Assembly: GCA_015832175.1 (NCBI GenBank)
Contig: WJXW01000002.1
Location: 310,001 to 374,000, forward strand
From: Paraphaeosphaeria minitans
Taxonomy: Eukaryota; Ascomycota; Dothideomycetes; Pleosporales; Didymosphaeriaceae
DNA: 64,000 bases
Direction of reading: 5' to 3'
Shown: positions 48,199 through 58,698 of the stretch, one piece after another
Position numbering within the stretch: position 1 is the stretch's first letter
Layout of the letters: every line of letters begins with the position of its first letter
Position numbers and translations under genes: made by a program
The notes under the pieces: model-generated
The model's input: only the letters and a program-made list of their open reading frames with translations
The model's database searches: none
Told to the model about the DNA's origin: nothing

Positions 48199-49342
48199 CT
48201 ACTCGTCCAACCGTAATATCCTCACTGCGTTATTCCCAAGGACACCCTTCGCCTGATCATCGTTGGTGAATGCCTTCGCAATCGCCGCGTAGTTCGCGTT
48301 TACGCTGTGCCACTCCTCGACGTCTTCCTCCAGCGGCGGGAAAAATGGGTGATCCGTACCTGCAACACATTAGCAAATTTCCGCGCGCCTTCAATATCGA
48401 GATGGTCAACTCACCGAAAAGCAGCCTGTCCGCCCCGCTAGCCGCGACTGCCGCGCCCAGCCCAACCTCAGAGTAGATAACCGCATCGAGGTAGATATTT
48501 GTCTTTAAGATATCCCACACGCTCCTCCTATTATCCCTCGTCCCCTTACTCTTCAGATGCCCATCATGCAATATACAACTCTCGATCCTGCCCGCTAAAA
48601 ACGGGAGCGTACCCCCGGAATGCGCAAGCAGCACATTCAGCTTCGTGAACCGATCCCACACCCCACTCAACAACATCCTGCTCACCGCGATCGTCGTCTC
48701 AAGCGGGAACCCCAGCGCCAGCGGCAGAACGTGCCCATACTCGTCTGCGCGCGGGCCGTAGACTTCCTTAGGGAGCCCGTAGTGCGGATGCAGAAAGATC
48801 ATCTGTCCCGCCTTCTCGATAGCCGCCCACACAGGGTCGAGCCGCGGGTCGTCGAGCCCATCGCCCAGCCCAGACGTCCCCATGATCACGCCGCGCATGT
48901 ATTTCAGCGTGCCCAACCTTTCTACCTCTTTGACGATGGTCCCTGTATCCGCGCTGAGCGGCAGCGTGCCAAACGCATACAGCCGCCCCGGGTACCCCGC
49001 GCATATCCTATCCACGTCGTCGTTAATCTTGCGCGCGGCGTCGCCGGCTTCGTCCGCGGGGAGAAAGTCCAGCCACGGGTTTGCGAGCGAGATGACCGAC
49101 TTGTCGATCTTGTGCGTGTCCATGAAGGCGATTTTCTGCGCGATGTCGTAGTACTCGGGCCCGATGGGGCGGCCGCGCGAGGTCGAGGGCGTGGAGGGGT
49201 CATCTTCGCCGGGCAGGATGATGAGGCGGCTGGAGTCGGGGGCGTCGTCAAAGTTGCGGACGTAGGGGACTGTTCTGCGGGTGCGGAGGAGGTCGACGTA
49301 AGACGGGGGGTAGATGTGCGTGTGGATGTCGACGATGGCCAT
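48199..49342 (-). CDS. Metal-dependent amidohydrolase, ACMSD-like
   Basis: Amidohydrolase-2 family, TIM-barrel decarboxylase type (2-amino-3-carboxymuconate-semialdehyde decarboxylase and relatives such as gamma-resorcylate decarboxylase). Exons 48415-49342 and 48199-48359 keep frame, giving 362 residues. The N-terminal metal motif is MAIVDIHTHIYP (His7, His9). Further likely ligands are in 'IFLHPHYGLP' and the loop LLAHSGGTLPFLAGRI, with the final Asp in GTDHPFFPP, which spans the intron. No signal peptide, so probably cytosolic. It could serve the kynurenine branch or aromatic acid breakdown. The exact substrate is not readable from sequence. Confidence 0.88.
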
Positions 49343-49634
49343 TTTGGCGGGGGCCTGTAAGGACAGAGAGTCGGGCAGATCGGGCAGGTCGCGGAGGGGA
49401 AGAGGAGGCGAGGTGAGAGGGCAATGGATTGTTTGGTGGTGTATGTGTGGTGCTGTGGTGCGGGGAGCTGAGATTCTGCCCCACTATGAGATCCAGTACT
49501 CCGACAGGGTCCTTCTAGATTGGGAAAGGCTCAGTGCGGAGATGCCCGCCGTCACTAGGAGAAGATATCGTGTTAGATAAGACGGTAGGTTTGTGATATC
49601 CTTCAAAGGTGCGCACGTAATTCATCAATCCACT
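49343..49634. other. Short gap between amidohydrolase start and hexosaminidase stop
   Basis: 292 bp, the promoter side of the amidohydrolase gene and the 3' side of the GH20 gene. Nothing else is seen. Confidence 0.4.
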
Positions 49635-52031
49635 TCACATCAGGACCATCCCAATCAGGACAGCCAATCCAGCGGCTGCTGTAGAAAAGCCAGCAAGGTG
49701 GCTAGCTCCACTGTTCGACGGCCCACCAGGTGAGGCCCCATTTGATCCATTCCCCCTTGAGCCCACAATGCCCGCCTCAAGCACAACGCTCTCCACTCCA
49801 CCGCTGGCAGTCTGTAGCGGAGCGACCAATGCCATCTGACTCCAGCTGAAGATGGTATTTCTCCCGCCGAAGACAAACACCTCATAACGACCCTTGAACT
49901 CGTCATCGACCCAGACTCTGCTCCCGTTGACAACGTCCGTCTCGATGCGAATGTTCGCTGGGAAGGTGATGGGGACAGGATGGTGGGTGGAGCTCGTGAG
50001 ATTCCACCAGATGCGCCCTGAGTGGCCGGGATCATGGCCGTCTGATTCGGACGTGGAGCGGAGGGGGTACGGGAATCCGTCCGCGGTCGAGAAAACCAAA
50101 GTTGAGGTCCCGTTCGCGCTGGTATTAGAGGGAACAGTGCTGACAGAGAGCGAAGTGTCTGGCCCAAGCAGCGTGAAAGGTCCTGAAGCTGCGATGGAGA
50201 GCGTGTATGGCGGGCCATACGAGCCCTTCCCTAGTGATACGTTCGATGCATTGTAACCACCACTGCTCTTCCAGGAGAACAGTGGAGCCTCATTTTCGGC
50301 TGGCTTGTACTGAGCCGATGTCGAGAATCTTCGATCAAGATTCTGGCCAGGAGCGTTTGCTGTGAGCATCTCGAGCGACGAGTCAAAGTCACTGGTGCTG
50401 ACATTGACACCCCTTGAACCTGACCAGGCCCGTGCTGCGACTAGTGGTATACCGTTACGCATGGCATAATACCCCTCTAGCTGCGTCGTGGCATCTGGTC
50501 CGCTGTCGCTCCAGGCCGCAAGAATAGCACCCTTATTTCCACTTGCACCAGTCTCAAGTTGTTCTGTAGTGTTCACCGGGTTGAACAAGCTCGGGTCCCA
50601 TTGCCAACCCTCCACATTCGCAAAGTTCAGGGTCCGAGTGTTGTTAAGAAATTGAGGGTACGGAGCAGGAAGAATGGGCATGTGGTCATTCTTCAAACTC
50701 ATGTACGCCCACCAATCCTCCGAATTGATCAGCTGGTATCCGTCATCTTGAAGTTGCACTGGTTCGGATTGGCCATACTGCCAGTGCTGGATTATGACAT
50801 CTTTCGAGATTGTGTAGTTTTCCGAGGGCTCGTTGGTGCCCCAGATGCGGACACGTTTGCCAGATGTCGAATTCACGTAGTCAGACATCTCATTGACGAA
50901 GCTGATGTAGACGTCTGCTAGTGTAGCATCGTACTCATCGGCGCCAATGTGCACTTCCTTTGTTTGGAACCAAGGTAGAAACTCGGACCAGATGGCCTTG
51001 ACTGTAGGGATTGCTTCCGGGTGTGAGAGGTTCAAGAGATCCTTCTTCGCGAGAGCAAGTTCGGGCTTCCACTTTGTGATCGAGAGACAATGACCAGGAG
51101 CTTCGATCTCGGGAATGACAGTAACACCTCTTTGTGCGCAGTGTTTTTGGAAATCTTCGAATTCAGCTCTTGAGAGAGTCTCGTTTGGGCGCTGGACGAT
51201 ACCCTGCAACTCGGGGTTTTCTGGGTAGAGCGAGAAATGGGAGAAAACCTCGTACCATGTTTCCTATCACATTGTCAGTCGAGGTTGAAAAGCATCTCTC
51301 AAGCCAGCAAATCGGGTTAATATGCTTCCTGGTAGTACGACATGTCTTTATCGAACGCCCTAGACACTTACATTATGTCCGCGGTTCAGAGGATAGTTGT
51401 CGCTAGAGTGATAGTGGAACTCGGACATCTTGAAGAAAGAAGCATATGTGCAGAGGTCCTTCAAGAAGTCCGCTGAATACCACTTCCGCCCAGCGTCCAG
51501 CATGTACCCTCGCGTAGCATACGCTGGGGCTTCCACAACGCGTCCCGATTGCAGCGATGCCCCATTGGCAATCAGCAACTCTTGAAGCAACGTGCGCGTT
51601 CCCCAGAACAAGCCCCTGGAACCGGTGCCTCGGATGAAGACACTTCCATTGCCAACTTCCAGCTCATATCCTTCTTCGGTCGGGACGCCGTTCTCATACG
51701 TCAGTTGGCTTGCATCACCCTTGAATTTGCCGAGGAAGATGCCGGATCCTGGGAAAGAGTCGACTTGCTGCACGGTCCAATTGGCGCCGAATAATTGGGA
51801 GAGGTCCTTGCTGAACGTCTGCGCAAACTCGTACGCCGTAGGTGGGATGAGCGTCAGGCCCTCGGTGTCAGAGACATTTGCGAACGAGCGCTGCAAGTAT
51901 ATCGTCTTGGGAGCATCCTGCAGCGAGAAAGCTCCGCTGGTCGGGCTATTGCCTTGCGACCATTGCACAGGAGGAAGAGGCTGCAGAGCTGCTGCTGCGC
52001 CTAAGAGCGCAGGGAAGCACCGCAGACGCAT
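49635..52031 (-). CDS. GPI-anchored GH20 beta-N-acetylhexosaminidase
   Basis: Removes terminal N-acetylhexosamine from glycans or chitin oligomers at the cell surface. Exons 51372-52031 and 49635-51263 keep frame, giving 762 residues, longer than plain GH20 enzymes. It starts with signal peptide MRLRCFPALLGAAAALQPLP. The GH20 N-terminal domain is followed by the barrel: YMLDAGRKWYSADFLKDL, then 'SEFHYHSSDNYPL', then the catalytic pair HIGADEYDA (Asp about 329, Glu about 330). About 200 residues rich in N-glycosylation sequons follow. The C-terminus has a short Ser/Gly stretch, then a hydrophobic tail (AGFSTAAAGLAVLIGMVLM), a clear GPI-anchor signal. It is divergent with the GH47 gene. Confidence 0.92.
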
Positions 52032-52990
52032 CTTGGTAGACTGGCTTGGACGCGGTCCTGCGGTGACAGGGAGGTCGCATGTTTTGTAGTCAGGTAGGTA
52101 GGTTCAGGATCAACAACCAGGGCGGCCAGGGTTAGGCCCGGGTGGATTGGCTGTAGCTCTTCCCCGCATCTCACCCTTGGCTACTGCGAAGGTTACATTG
52201 TCGAAGAGGGGAGCGTGAAAAGTGGCGGAGGAGCGCACTTTGCTCATGGGAACGGCAGTCAGGTTATGGTGCGAATGTAGCGCACGGGTTACATCGTTCC
52301 CGTTCACGTGAGGGTGGGGGCGCTGGTACCTAGATGTAGCGAAGCAAGTCGGAGACCTGGTCGCGGCGAGGACGCAATTCGAGAAGATAGAAGCCACCTT
52401 CCTGTTAGGGCTATCCGGCTTCGGGATGTACCTTTGTGAGTTGAGCGTTGGATACAAGCGATGCTCGGATGGCGCGTCCGTCACGTGCCTCTCCTCCAGG
52501 AAACACGCTAGGTACGCTCCTGTCTGAACTAGGTAGCACATCCTCTCCACGTCTCCACTTGACGACAACGCCCACGATACACACTTCTATGAGCCATCTG
52601 TTTCTCGACAGCTTATGTGTGTCGTCCATCGGACATCATGCATATGCAGCTACATGTCGTGTGAAGTCCAGGACGACTGCCCACCCGCCTATCGATGTCT
52701 AGCGCCCTGCGATCGACAAGACAAGATGCCTGTTCCTAACCACCCAAGGTGCTGGAAGTTAATTTGCAATGCCTACAACTGCACACGCGCAACCTGCGGC
52801 CCAGCACAGCATGCATGGGAGCTTATATCAGAAAACCCGGGGCGATAACAGGAGGGCAATAAGATGGCATGAGTGCCCTCGCACGCCTCGGAGACAGGAG
52901 CGCTTTCTTGCAAGTGCTTAGAAATAGAAACCAGTCGTTCTTTTTTGTGTTTTCGCAGGAAATTAAGAAAGCTTACCAGGACACACTGGC
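52032..52990. promoter_or_regulatory. Shared divergent promoter of GH20 and GH47 genes
   Basis: About 960 bp between two secreted glycosidase genes transcribed in opposite directions, the most likely place for shared control. A Cys-rich plus-strand frame (52615-52848) lies here but has no signal peptide and ends in low-complexity sequence. I do not call it a gene. Confidence 0.5.
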
Positions 52991-54670
52991 ATGGGGCTCA
53001 TCTCGAAAGCAGTGCTCTTCTGCACGACCCTAGCAGGACTGGCTTGTACCGCGCGGATCCCCCGCGATGGCCCTTCCTACACCAATGTGACTTACCCAGG
53101 CCAGAAAGGCGACGACTATGACTATACCGGCTTCGAGAAAAACCAAACCAAGCGCGCCGATGCCGTCATCGAGATGTTCCGCTTCGCCTGGAACGGCTAC
53201 TACTCCATCGCGTTCCCCAACGATGACCTCCTCCCCGTGACCTCAAACTACAGCAACAGCCGCAACGGCTGGGGCGTCATTGCCGTCGATGGCCTCGATA
53301 CCGCCATCATCATGGAGCAAACCGACATCGTCAACCAGATCCTCGACTTCATACCCACCATCGACTTCACAAAGGTAGACACGGCCGCGCGCCGCGGCGC
53401 AAGTCTCAGTGTCAGTCTCTTCGAGACGAATATTCGCTACATCGGCGGTCTGCTTGCCGCATACGATCTGCTCAAAGGCCCCTTTAGCCATCTTGATGTA
53501 GACGATGACCAGGTCGACGCCCTCCTCTCGCAGTGCGTCACCCTCGCCGACACCCTCAAGTTCGCCTTCAACACCACCTCCGGCATCCCCGTCAACAACA
53601 TCTTCATCAACAACGGCACCTTTACGCCCCGCTACCGCATGGCAGACGGGACGTGGTCGGCCGGCCTCGCGGAGCTGGGCTCCCTCGTCATCGAGTGGCA
53701 GCGCCTCTCCGACCTCAGCGGCAACCCTGAGTATGGCGCCCTCGCGCAGAAAGCAATGTCCTACTTCCTCCAGCCCAGCGCGGAAGTCTGGCCCGGACTG
53801 ACCGGCGGCAACTTCAGCGTCGAGACGGGCGAGATTCTGGATGCCTACGGCGGGTGGACGTCAGGCAACGACTCCGCCTACGAGTACCTCATCAAGATGT
53901 ACGTCTACGACCCGGACACCTACGCCCTGTATGGCGAGCGCTTCGCCGCCGCCGCCGACTCCACCATCGCGCACCTCCTGTCCTCGCCCTCGACGCGGCC
54001 CGACCTCACAATGGCGGGTTCCTTCGCCGGGCGCGCAGCCCAGAACTACTCCGAGGAACTCGCATGCTTCATCGGGGGCTCCTTCATCCTCGGGTCCACG
54101 GCCATGGCCAGGGCGGACTGGCTGAAGCCCGGCCTCGCCTTTGCCGAGTTCTGCGCAAACGGGTACCGCCACGCGCCCGTGGGCATCGGCCCCACGCTGT
54201 ACTCATGGAACCTGACGGAGCTGGCCTACCCGCAGTTTCGGAACCAGAGCGAGTTCTACCGGAGCAGCGGCTGGTTCGTCGACGACAACAATGCCCTCCC
54301 CAACGGCCAAGCCCCCGAGGCCGTCGAGAGCTGGTACTACGCGTACCAAGTGACGGGCAACCAGTACTGGCGGGATGTCGCGTGGGCGTATACACTCGCC
54401 GAGAATAAGACGGAGCGCGTGGGACAGGGGTTCAGCGGCGTGTTAAACATTTTCGAGGAGGACGGGGGTGGTTGGGATAACATCATGCATAGTTTTACGC
54501 TGGCGGAGGTGCTCAAGTATCAGTACTTGATCCAGGCGCCTGAGGAACGCAAGGGGATCTGGGATGTTGAGTATGCGGCGGATGGCGTTGGCAAAGGAGG
54601 AAACGTAAATTACTTTGTTTACAACACCGAGGCGCATCCGGTGAGGGTCGTGGCTAAGACGCCGATATAG
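52991..54670 (+). CDS. Secreted GH47 alpha-1,2-mannosidase
   Basis: Class I alpha-mannosidase trimming alpha-1,2-linked mannose from N-glycans or extracellular mannans. Intronless, 559 residues. Signal peptide MGLISKAVLFCTTLAGLACTA suggests secretion rather than ER retention, since no membrane anchor or KDEL signal is seen. Family blocks: NGWGVIAVDGLDTAIIM, 'GLLAAYDLLKGPF', GELACF-like 'EELACFIGGSFILGS', APEAVESWYYAYQVTG (residues about 440-456) and the calcium-binding YNTEAHPVR near the end. The Thr of NTEAHP is the usual calcium ligand. Many N-glycosylation sequons are present. Length fits secreted fungal GH47 enzymes. Confidence 0.94.
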   Translation: MGLISKAVLFCTTLAGLACTARIPRDGPSYTNVTYPGQKGDDYDYTGFEKNQTKRADAVIEMFRFAWNGYYSIAFPNDDLLPVTSNYSNSRNGWGVIAVDGLDTAIIMEQTDIVNQILDFIPTIDFTKVDTAARRGASLSVSLFETNIRYIGGLLAAYDLLKGPFSHLDVDDDQVDALLSQCVTLADTLKFAFNTTSGIPVNNIFINNGTFTPRYRMADGTWSAGLAELGSLVIEWQRLSDLSGNPEYGALAQKAMSYFLQPSAEVWPGLTGGNFSVETGEILDAYGGWTSGNDSAYEYLIKMYVYDPDTYALYGERFAAAADSTIAHLLSSPSTRPDLTMAGSFAGRAAQNYSEELACFIGGSFILGSTAMARADWLKPGLAFAEFCANGYRHAPVGIGPTLYSWNLTELAYPQFRNQSEFYRSSGWFVDDNNALPNGQAPEAVESWYYAYQVTGNQYWRDVAWAYTLAENKTERVGQGFSGVLNIFEEDGGGWDNIMHSFTLAEVLKYQYLIQAPEERKGIWDVEYAADGVGKGGNVNYFVYNTEAHPVRVVAKTPI

Positions 54671-54832
54671 ACGAGGGATGGTGAGGTGAGGTAGGCTGGG
54701 ACAAGTCGGGCGTCGGCAGATACAGGGTTGCATCGTACGTCAAGAGTACTCAGGCCATACCCTGTGCAGTCGATTCGAATGCTGAAGATGGTAGTGACGC
54801 TGCAAATGCTCAGGGTATATTCATATTCCACG

Positions 54833-55925
54833 CTAATACGTAGCCGTCAGCCTCTTGACGAGATACTCCCCACTCCGAATCCCCTCATACTTCTTCCCGC
54901 TCTCCTCATACGTCCCCGGCAACGCCTCAATCAGGCGCTCAAAATTCGGATTGCAGAAATACGCCACCGAGTAGCGCGGCGGATACGTCTCCTTGTCACC
55001 GCTATCCACCTTCGGCGGGGGCTCAACGACGCGATGCTTCGTGCTCTTGATGGTGTTGTTTGACCACCGCGCAAGCAGATCCCCCGCGTTGATGACAATA
55101 GTGCCCGGAATGGGCGTCGCATTGACAAAGGTGCCCTTGGGACTGCGCACCTGTAGGCCGCCGCGCTCGTCCTGGAAGAGTAGCGTGAGGGAGCCGTAGT
55201 CGCTGTGCTCGCCGGCGCGGACCTGCAGCTGGCCGTCGGCGCGCTGGAACACCTTCTTGGGGACGCCAGGGTAGTGCAGCAGGCGCAGGGTGTTGTCGCC
55301 GCCGTCGGTGAAGCCGTCGAACCAGGTCGAGTCGAGGCCCATGCCCAGGGCGATGGCGCGCATCAGCTGCATGTGCAGGTCCTTGCAGGTGTCGTGGAAG
55401 GACAGCATGACGTCCTTGAAGGTCTTTGCGTCCTCGTCGCCGTCGACGGGTGGCCACATGTTGGGCATGCCTTCTTCACCTTCCCGTCCCACCTCCAGCG
55501 ATTCTTTCAGGTCGGGCACTGCGCGCAGCTTCTCGACGTCGCCCTTGTCTTCGTCCGGCAGCGACACTTTCTCGCGGCCGTAGCCGCTGTATCCGCGGTT
55601 GGCCTCGGGGGAGTACCATGACAGCGCGTCCTTCTGTTCCTGGGGGCGGGCGAAGAATTTGGCGGAATTTGCGAAGACGGAGGAGATGGTGGAGGCGGGG
55701 ATGGCGTGGTTGGAGAGGTAGATGAAGCCGGCAGTTTGGAAGCCGTTGAGGATGGCTTGTGCGGTTTGGGATTTCTGGGCCGGGGTGCCGCTGAGGAAGG
55801 CGGAGAAGTCGATGAGCTGGGGGTGTTAGCGGTGTTGACCACGGTGAATGTGGGGTGAAGGAAGGACCTACGGGGATGACGAGGTCGTCCTGGGCGACGG
55901 CTTGGGCGACGTCGATGTCTGACAT
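54833..55925 (-). CDS. 2-oxoglutarate/Fe(II)-dependent dioxygenase (IPNS-like)
   Basis: Oxidises a small substrate with 2-oxoglutarate and oxygen; soluble. Exons 55872-55925 and 54833-55816 keep frame, giving 345 residues, standard for the isopenicillin-N-synthase-like family. The DIOX_N part reads NGFQTAGFIYLSNHAIP. The iron facial triad is His222 and Asp224 (in GEHSDYGSLTLLFQD) and His279 (STKHRVVEP). The 2-oxoglutarate-binding RxS is Arg299/Ser301 (PPRYSVAYF). All metal and co-substrate residues are present. The substrate is unknown; in fungi such enzymes act in alkaloid, flavonoid-like or gibberellin steps. It converges with GH47 on one side. Confidence 0.93.
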
Positions 55926-56496
55926 TGTGAGCAACGATCAGAATGGATTTTCAATGTGCGCAAGGTCACAGAAGACGTGTATATAAACTAAACAACACGG
56001 CCGCAATGGCTGGGGTCGCGATAGGCATGTACATTCGCATGAGGCCGCCGTCACCGTCGCCGTCGGCCTTCCCCGCGGTGGTTCGATGCGTCTCGGGGTG
56101 TCTGGTGGCGCTGCTGCCGAGGCGCGAAAGCAGCGGGGGCCACCCGATAAGAGAAAGGTGGGGTAGCTGCCGGCTTTCACTCGGGTGCGCTTGCCCTTTG
56201 TGTCAACATCAACATCAACATCAACCGTCTCGCATCACCTTGCGTTTCTTTTAGCCCGAGTATCTCTACCAGGTTGGAAACCCTATCATGGACCAAATCT
56301 GGATACGATCCAATGATGCCATGTAGCAAGCTGATGGCCGAACCCCACTTCATGAAGATGCCTATCGAGGGCTCCTGCCGACTGGCAACACGTGCTTGTC
56401 TCATATTCATGGACGACACAGGCTGAAGTCCCGAGCACCCACGGCCTCTCTCTTCACTTCCACAGGCCTCTTTCGAACACGACCCCTTCCACCGAC
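55926..56496. other. Dioxygenase promoter and amidase 3' region
   Basis: About 570 bp without a supported gene. It includes a short run of CATCAA repeats (about 56205-56225). Confidence 0.4.
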
Positions 56497-58200
56497 CTAT
56501 AATGTCCCAAGAGGATACGCACTCGGCACGTTCCCACTGTCCGGCGTAACAACAGGCACCTCGCTATACTCCGGCACCTCAACCACCTCCCTCGCCCACA
56601 CCGGCGCCCGCCTCACCTTCCCCATCTTCTCCATCGCATACCCAATCCCCAACAACTTTTGCTCGTCGAACGGCATGCCCAAGATCTCCATACCAATCGG
56701 CACACCAATCGGCGCATCCGCCGTTGCATTGCTGAAGCCAATAGGCACAGTGACGACAGGCGAGCCCGTCAGTGCAGCCAGGATCCCATTTCTGCCTGAC
56801 TGCGAGGGCGATCCGATTTTCACGACAAGATTCTTCTGCTCGGGGTAAACGATTGCGTCGAGCGTGTTTGCGGCGAAGGTGTTCTTCAGCGCGAGCGTGA
56901 GATTGTCGATTCCAACGCAGCGCTCCAAGTACGTCGCGTTGCTCGTCGACGATATCAGCGCCGTGTTGACGTACTCATACTGCGATGGCAACACCACGAA
57001 CTCGCCTTTAGATTCGTTGCTGGAGGCTTTGAGAGCGTACAGCTCGTTCAGCGTGTAGGGCTGCACGCCGCCGAGGGATTCTCGCTGGAGGTACGCGTCC
57101 ATAAGCTCGCGGTACTCGAAGCGCTGGACGTCATAGGCGGTCTGGATCGCAGTCGCGTTGTACAGCGACTCATTGATGGGGACGAGGGTTGCGCCGGCGG
57201 CGGTTAGGCGCGCGAGCCAGGCATCCATGGCGTCGTTTACGGGGGCGACTTCTGGGTCGGAGGAGCCAGTGCGGTTGAAGAAGCCGTTGAGGACGCCAAG
57301 GCGGAGACCGGAGAGCGAGGCGGAGGAGAGGTCGGAGGTGTAGGCGATGTTACGGAGTGCCGGGGGGACGAGAGCGGTCGCGTTGTCGGCGCTGTCGTAG
57401 CCTGCCTTGCACATGGCTGTGAGGGCAACGGCGACGTCTTTGATGGTGCGTGCGATGGGGCCGATGGCATCGTGGGTCGTGGAGATGGGGATGATGCCGG
57501 TTCGGGTGATTAGGCCACGGGTGGGACGCATGCTGAAGAGGGAGTTGGCGGATGCTGGGCTGCGGAGCGAGTTCACGGTGTCGGTGCCGGTGCCGAAGAC
57601 GCAGAAGGAGGATGCTACTGCTGCGCCGGTGCCTCCAGAGCTTCCTCCTGGAGTTCGTGTCGAATCGTAGGGGTTGATGGTTTGGCCGCCGAGTGAAGAG
57701 ACGGATATTCCTTCCAGAGCCAACTCATGCAGATTCACTTTTCCCAGGATGACCGCGCCTTCTCTTTTCAGGGCTGCCACGCTCGGGGCGTCCTCTGTGG
57801 GTTGAGAGTTTTTCAATGCCAGAGCTCCGCCGGTGGTAGGCATGTCAGCCGTGTCGTAGTTATCCTTGAGCAGGACTGGTACGCAGAACAGCGATCCGGT
57901 AGCATTACCCGCGGCGAGGGACTCATCCATGGAGTCTGCAATCGCCAGGGCCTTAGGATTGAGGGCGATGATCGCGTTGGTGCGGTCGTTGTATGCCTCT
58001 ATGCGCGCAAGAAAAGCCGAGACGACCTCGCGACAGGTGGAGAGTCCGGAATAGATGGCATGATGGACGGTGTCGATGCTTGCTTCTCGGGCGTCGAAGG
58101 GCGAATTCGGCGTTGAAGAGGGATTGAAATTGTCCATCTGCGCTGAAGCACCACTGCTGAGCAGCAGCGCCACGAGTAACGTCAATGAAGCTGAAACCAT
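56497..58200 (-). CDS. Secreted amidase (amidase-signature family)
   Basis: Hydrolyses amides by the Ser-cis-Ser-Lys mechanism. Intronless, 567 residues. Signal peptide MVSASLTLLVALLLSSGASA marks it as secreted. The catalytic Lys is about 112 in VLLKDNYD. The cis-Ser is about 187 in RTPGGSSGGTGAAVA, and the nucleophile Ser is about 211 in GTDTVNSLRSPAS. The usual GG before the nucleophile reads VN, seen in other fungal secreted amidases as far as I recall. Length is normal. Next to the OPT transporter gene on the same strand. The natural substrate is unknown; peptide or plant amide use is possible. Confidence 0.92.
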   Translation of the reverse strand: MVSASLTLLVALLLSSGASAQMDNFNPSSTPNSPFDAREASIDTVHHAIYSGLSTCREVVSAFLARIEAYNDRTNAIIALNPKALAIADSMDESLAAGNATGSLFCVPVLLKDNYDTADMPTTGGALALKNSQPTEDAPSVAALKREGAVILGKVNLHELALEGISVSSLGGQTINPYDSTRTPGGSSGGTGAAVASSFCVFGTGTDTVNSLRSPASANSLFSMRPTRGLITRTGIIPISTTHDAIGPIARTIKDVAVALTAMCKAGYDSADNATALVPPALRNIAYTSDLSSASLSGLRLGVLNGFFNRTGSSDPEVAPVNDAMDAWLARLTAAGATLVPINESLYNATAIQTAYDVQRFEYRELMDAYLQRESLGGVQPYTLNELYALKASSNESKGEFVVLPSQYEYVNTALISSTSNATYLERCVGIDNLTLALKNTFAANTLDAIVYPEQKNLVVKIGSPSQSGRNGILAALTGSPVVTVPIGFSNATADAPIGVPIGMEILGMPFDEQKLLGIGYAMEKMGKVRRAPVWAREVVEVPEYSEVPVVTPDSGNVPSAYPLGTL

Positions 58201-58698
58201 TGCGATCAGATTTCTGCAACTCGATGTTGAGGAGTGTAAATAAGGGTTACGCTGTGCAGGTAGCGCAGTGTCCTCGAAAATTTTGGGAAAGGCTCACGCA
58301 CCACTAGGTATAGGGCAGAAGAATGATGCATCATACGCTCTTAGCTGTCGTCATTATTTCCGTAGCAGTCAAAGTTGAACCCTCACCCGCAAAAGACACG
58401 GCTTGGTTGGGGTAATCCCCTGGTGTTGCTTGCACCTTATCAACGCTTTGTTCGCCGGTGATCGGATGGCGCTGCGGACGAAGGCTACCTACCAATGACA
58501 TTCTAGCGGATTACCGTTTGTGGAATAGTGACACTATCAAGTGCTCCTACTCCGCGAAAACCCTCGGTTATCGCCGCACCGGAATTACGAGACATCGAGA
58601 CTACTTCCAGCCGTGGGCACACATTAAAACATCGGATACGTGCTACCTGTTGACCGTCTCCGATTCCTACAATTTGCCGCGCTTTCTCCTCAGACGAC
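58201..58698. other. Amidase promoter and OPT 3' flank
   Basis: About 500 bp. No gene is supported. Confidence 0.4.

Noticed and set aside
52615..52848. Cys-rich plus-strand frame upstream of GH47
   Set aside because: It looked like a small Cys-rich secreted protein, but there is no signal peptide, no ordered Cys spacing and it lies in a shared promoter.
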